A DNA stretch of 36,983 bases from a virus. The DNA lies in the IMG/VR virus record IMGVR_UViG_3300023174_000015, positions 1 to 36,983 of that record. One strand, 5' to 3'. The notes under the pieces are model-generated. The model ran no database searches. It was not told where the DNA came from and saw only the letters and a list, made by a program, of their open reading frames with translations. Position 1 is the first letter of the stretch; every line of letters begins with the position of its first letter. The position numbers and the translations under genes are program-made. Below, piece after piece: positions 36,893-36,983 of this stretch.

Positions 36893-36983
36893 TAACGCCA
36901 CCTATCCAAGACATTACTTTGCGTGATTATTTTGCAGCTTATGCCATGCAAGCAATCATTAACCGGTCAGACGCAAGATTTAC
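36857..36983. repeat. Terminal redundancy, right copy
   Basis: Identical to 1-127; see the left copy. Its exact match is the evidence for a closed circle. Confidence 0.95.
36889..36983 (+). CDS. 58-aa protein, 5' part (redundant copy, cut by window end)
   Basis: Same sequence as 33-127. On the circle it joins to the rest of the 58-aa gene. It begins with the ATGA overlap of the nuclease stop. Confidence 0.9.
   Translation, partial: MITPPIQDITLRDYFAAYAMQAIINRSDARF

Overview
This window is a complete tailed-phage genome. The first 127 bases (1-127) recur exactly as the last 127 (36857-36983), so the contig closes into a circle of 36,856 bp. That overlap length equals a common maximum assembler k-mer and it falls inside genes, so it reads as an assembly join and not as physical ends. 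The virion genes are those of a P22-like short-tailed phage (Sf6-type TerS, TerL, P22-type portal, scaffold, coat, gp4-like and gp10-like tail factors, three ejection-type proteins, tail fibre). I see no integrase, no C1-type repressor, no DNA or RNA polymerase and no tRNA. Small-protein families and gene style suggest a freshwater betaproteobacterial (Burkholderiales) host; this is inference from resemblance, not from a search.

Layout. One divergent control region (32815-32980) splits the circle into two long operons. The rightward operon runs 32981-36983, crosses the join, and continues 1-3859. It holds small early proteins, a recombination set (Sak4-like ATPase, DUF669 protein, Cas4-like PD-(D/E)XK nuclease), an SF2 helicase, then eight small accessory genes. 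The leftward operon runs from 32814 down to 3856. It holds a small Cro/YdaS-like DNA-binding protein, a TOPRIM-primase/RepA-like helicase, an ORF packed with GGTAC repeats, a RusA-like resolvase, TerS, a 490-bp non-coding gap, two unusual proteins, TerL, three tiny lysine-rich proteins, a GroES-like protein, portal, structural proteins, scaffold, coat, tail, ejection proteins, tail fibre and a lysis cassette. The operons converge tail to tail with overlapping stop codons at 3856-3859. Most neighbouring genes overlap by 1-4 nt, so translation is strongly coupled.

Four things stand out. (1) A 15-bp palindromic site (CTAGCA-N3-TGCTAG type) occurs three times in the divergent control region and once more, fused to a -10 box, in front of the accessory genes at 2041, suggesting one regulator controls two distant promoters. 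(2) About 18 copies of GGTAC/GTACC lie within 310 bp (30288-30596), with a bulged palindrome around an AT core, inside a coupled reading frame next to the primase-helicase: a candidate iteron origin. (3) The 28774-29263 gap carries a perfect DnaA box, a near-match, an AT-rich tract, an island of about 80% GC and a hairpin with a T-run. (4) A 452-aa protein beside TerL carries a motif resembling the helix-hairpin-helix and catalytic Asp of EndoIII-type DNA glycosylases.

Two free-standing homing endonucleases (HNH and GIY-YIG) sit beside the coat and gp4-like genes. Several genes shorter than 60 codons were recovered by hand from coupled start/stop junctions: 33-209, 1841-2044, 2281-2445, 2623-2799, 3459-3638, 5718-5864, 19318-19482, 24742-24882, 24882-25037, 29751-29924, 33659-33802 and 33799-33918.
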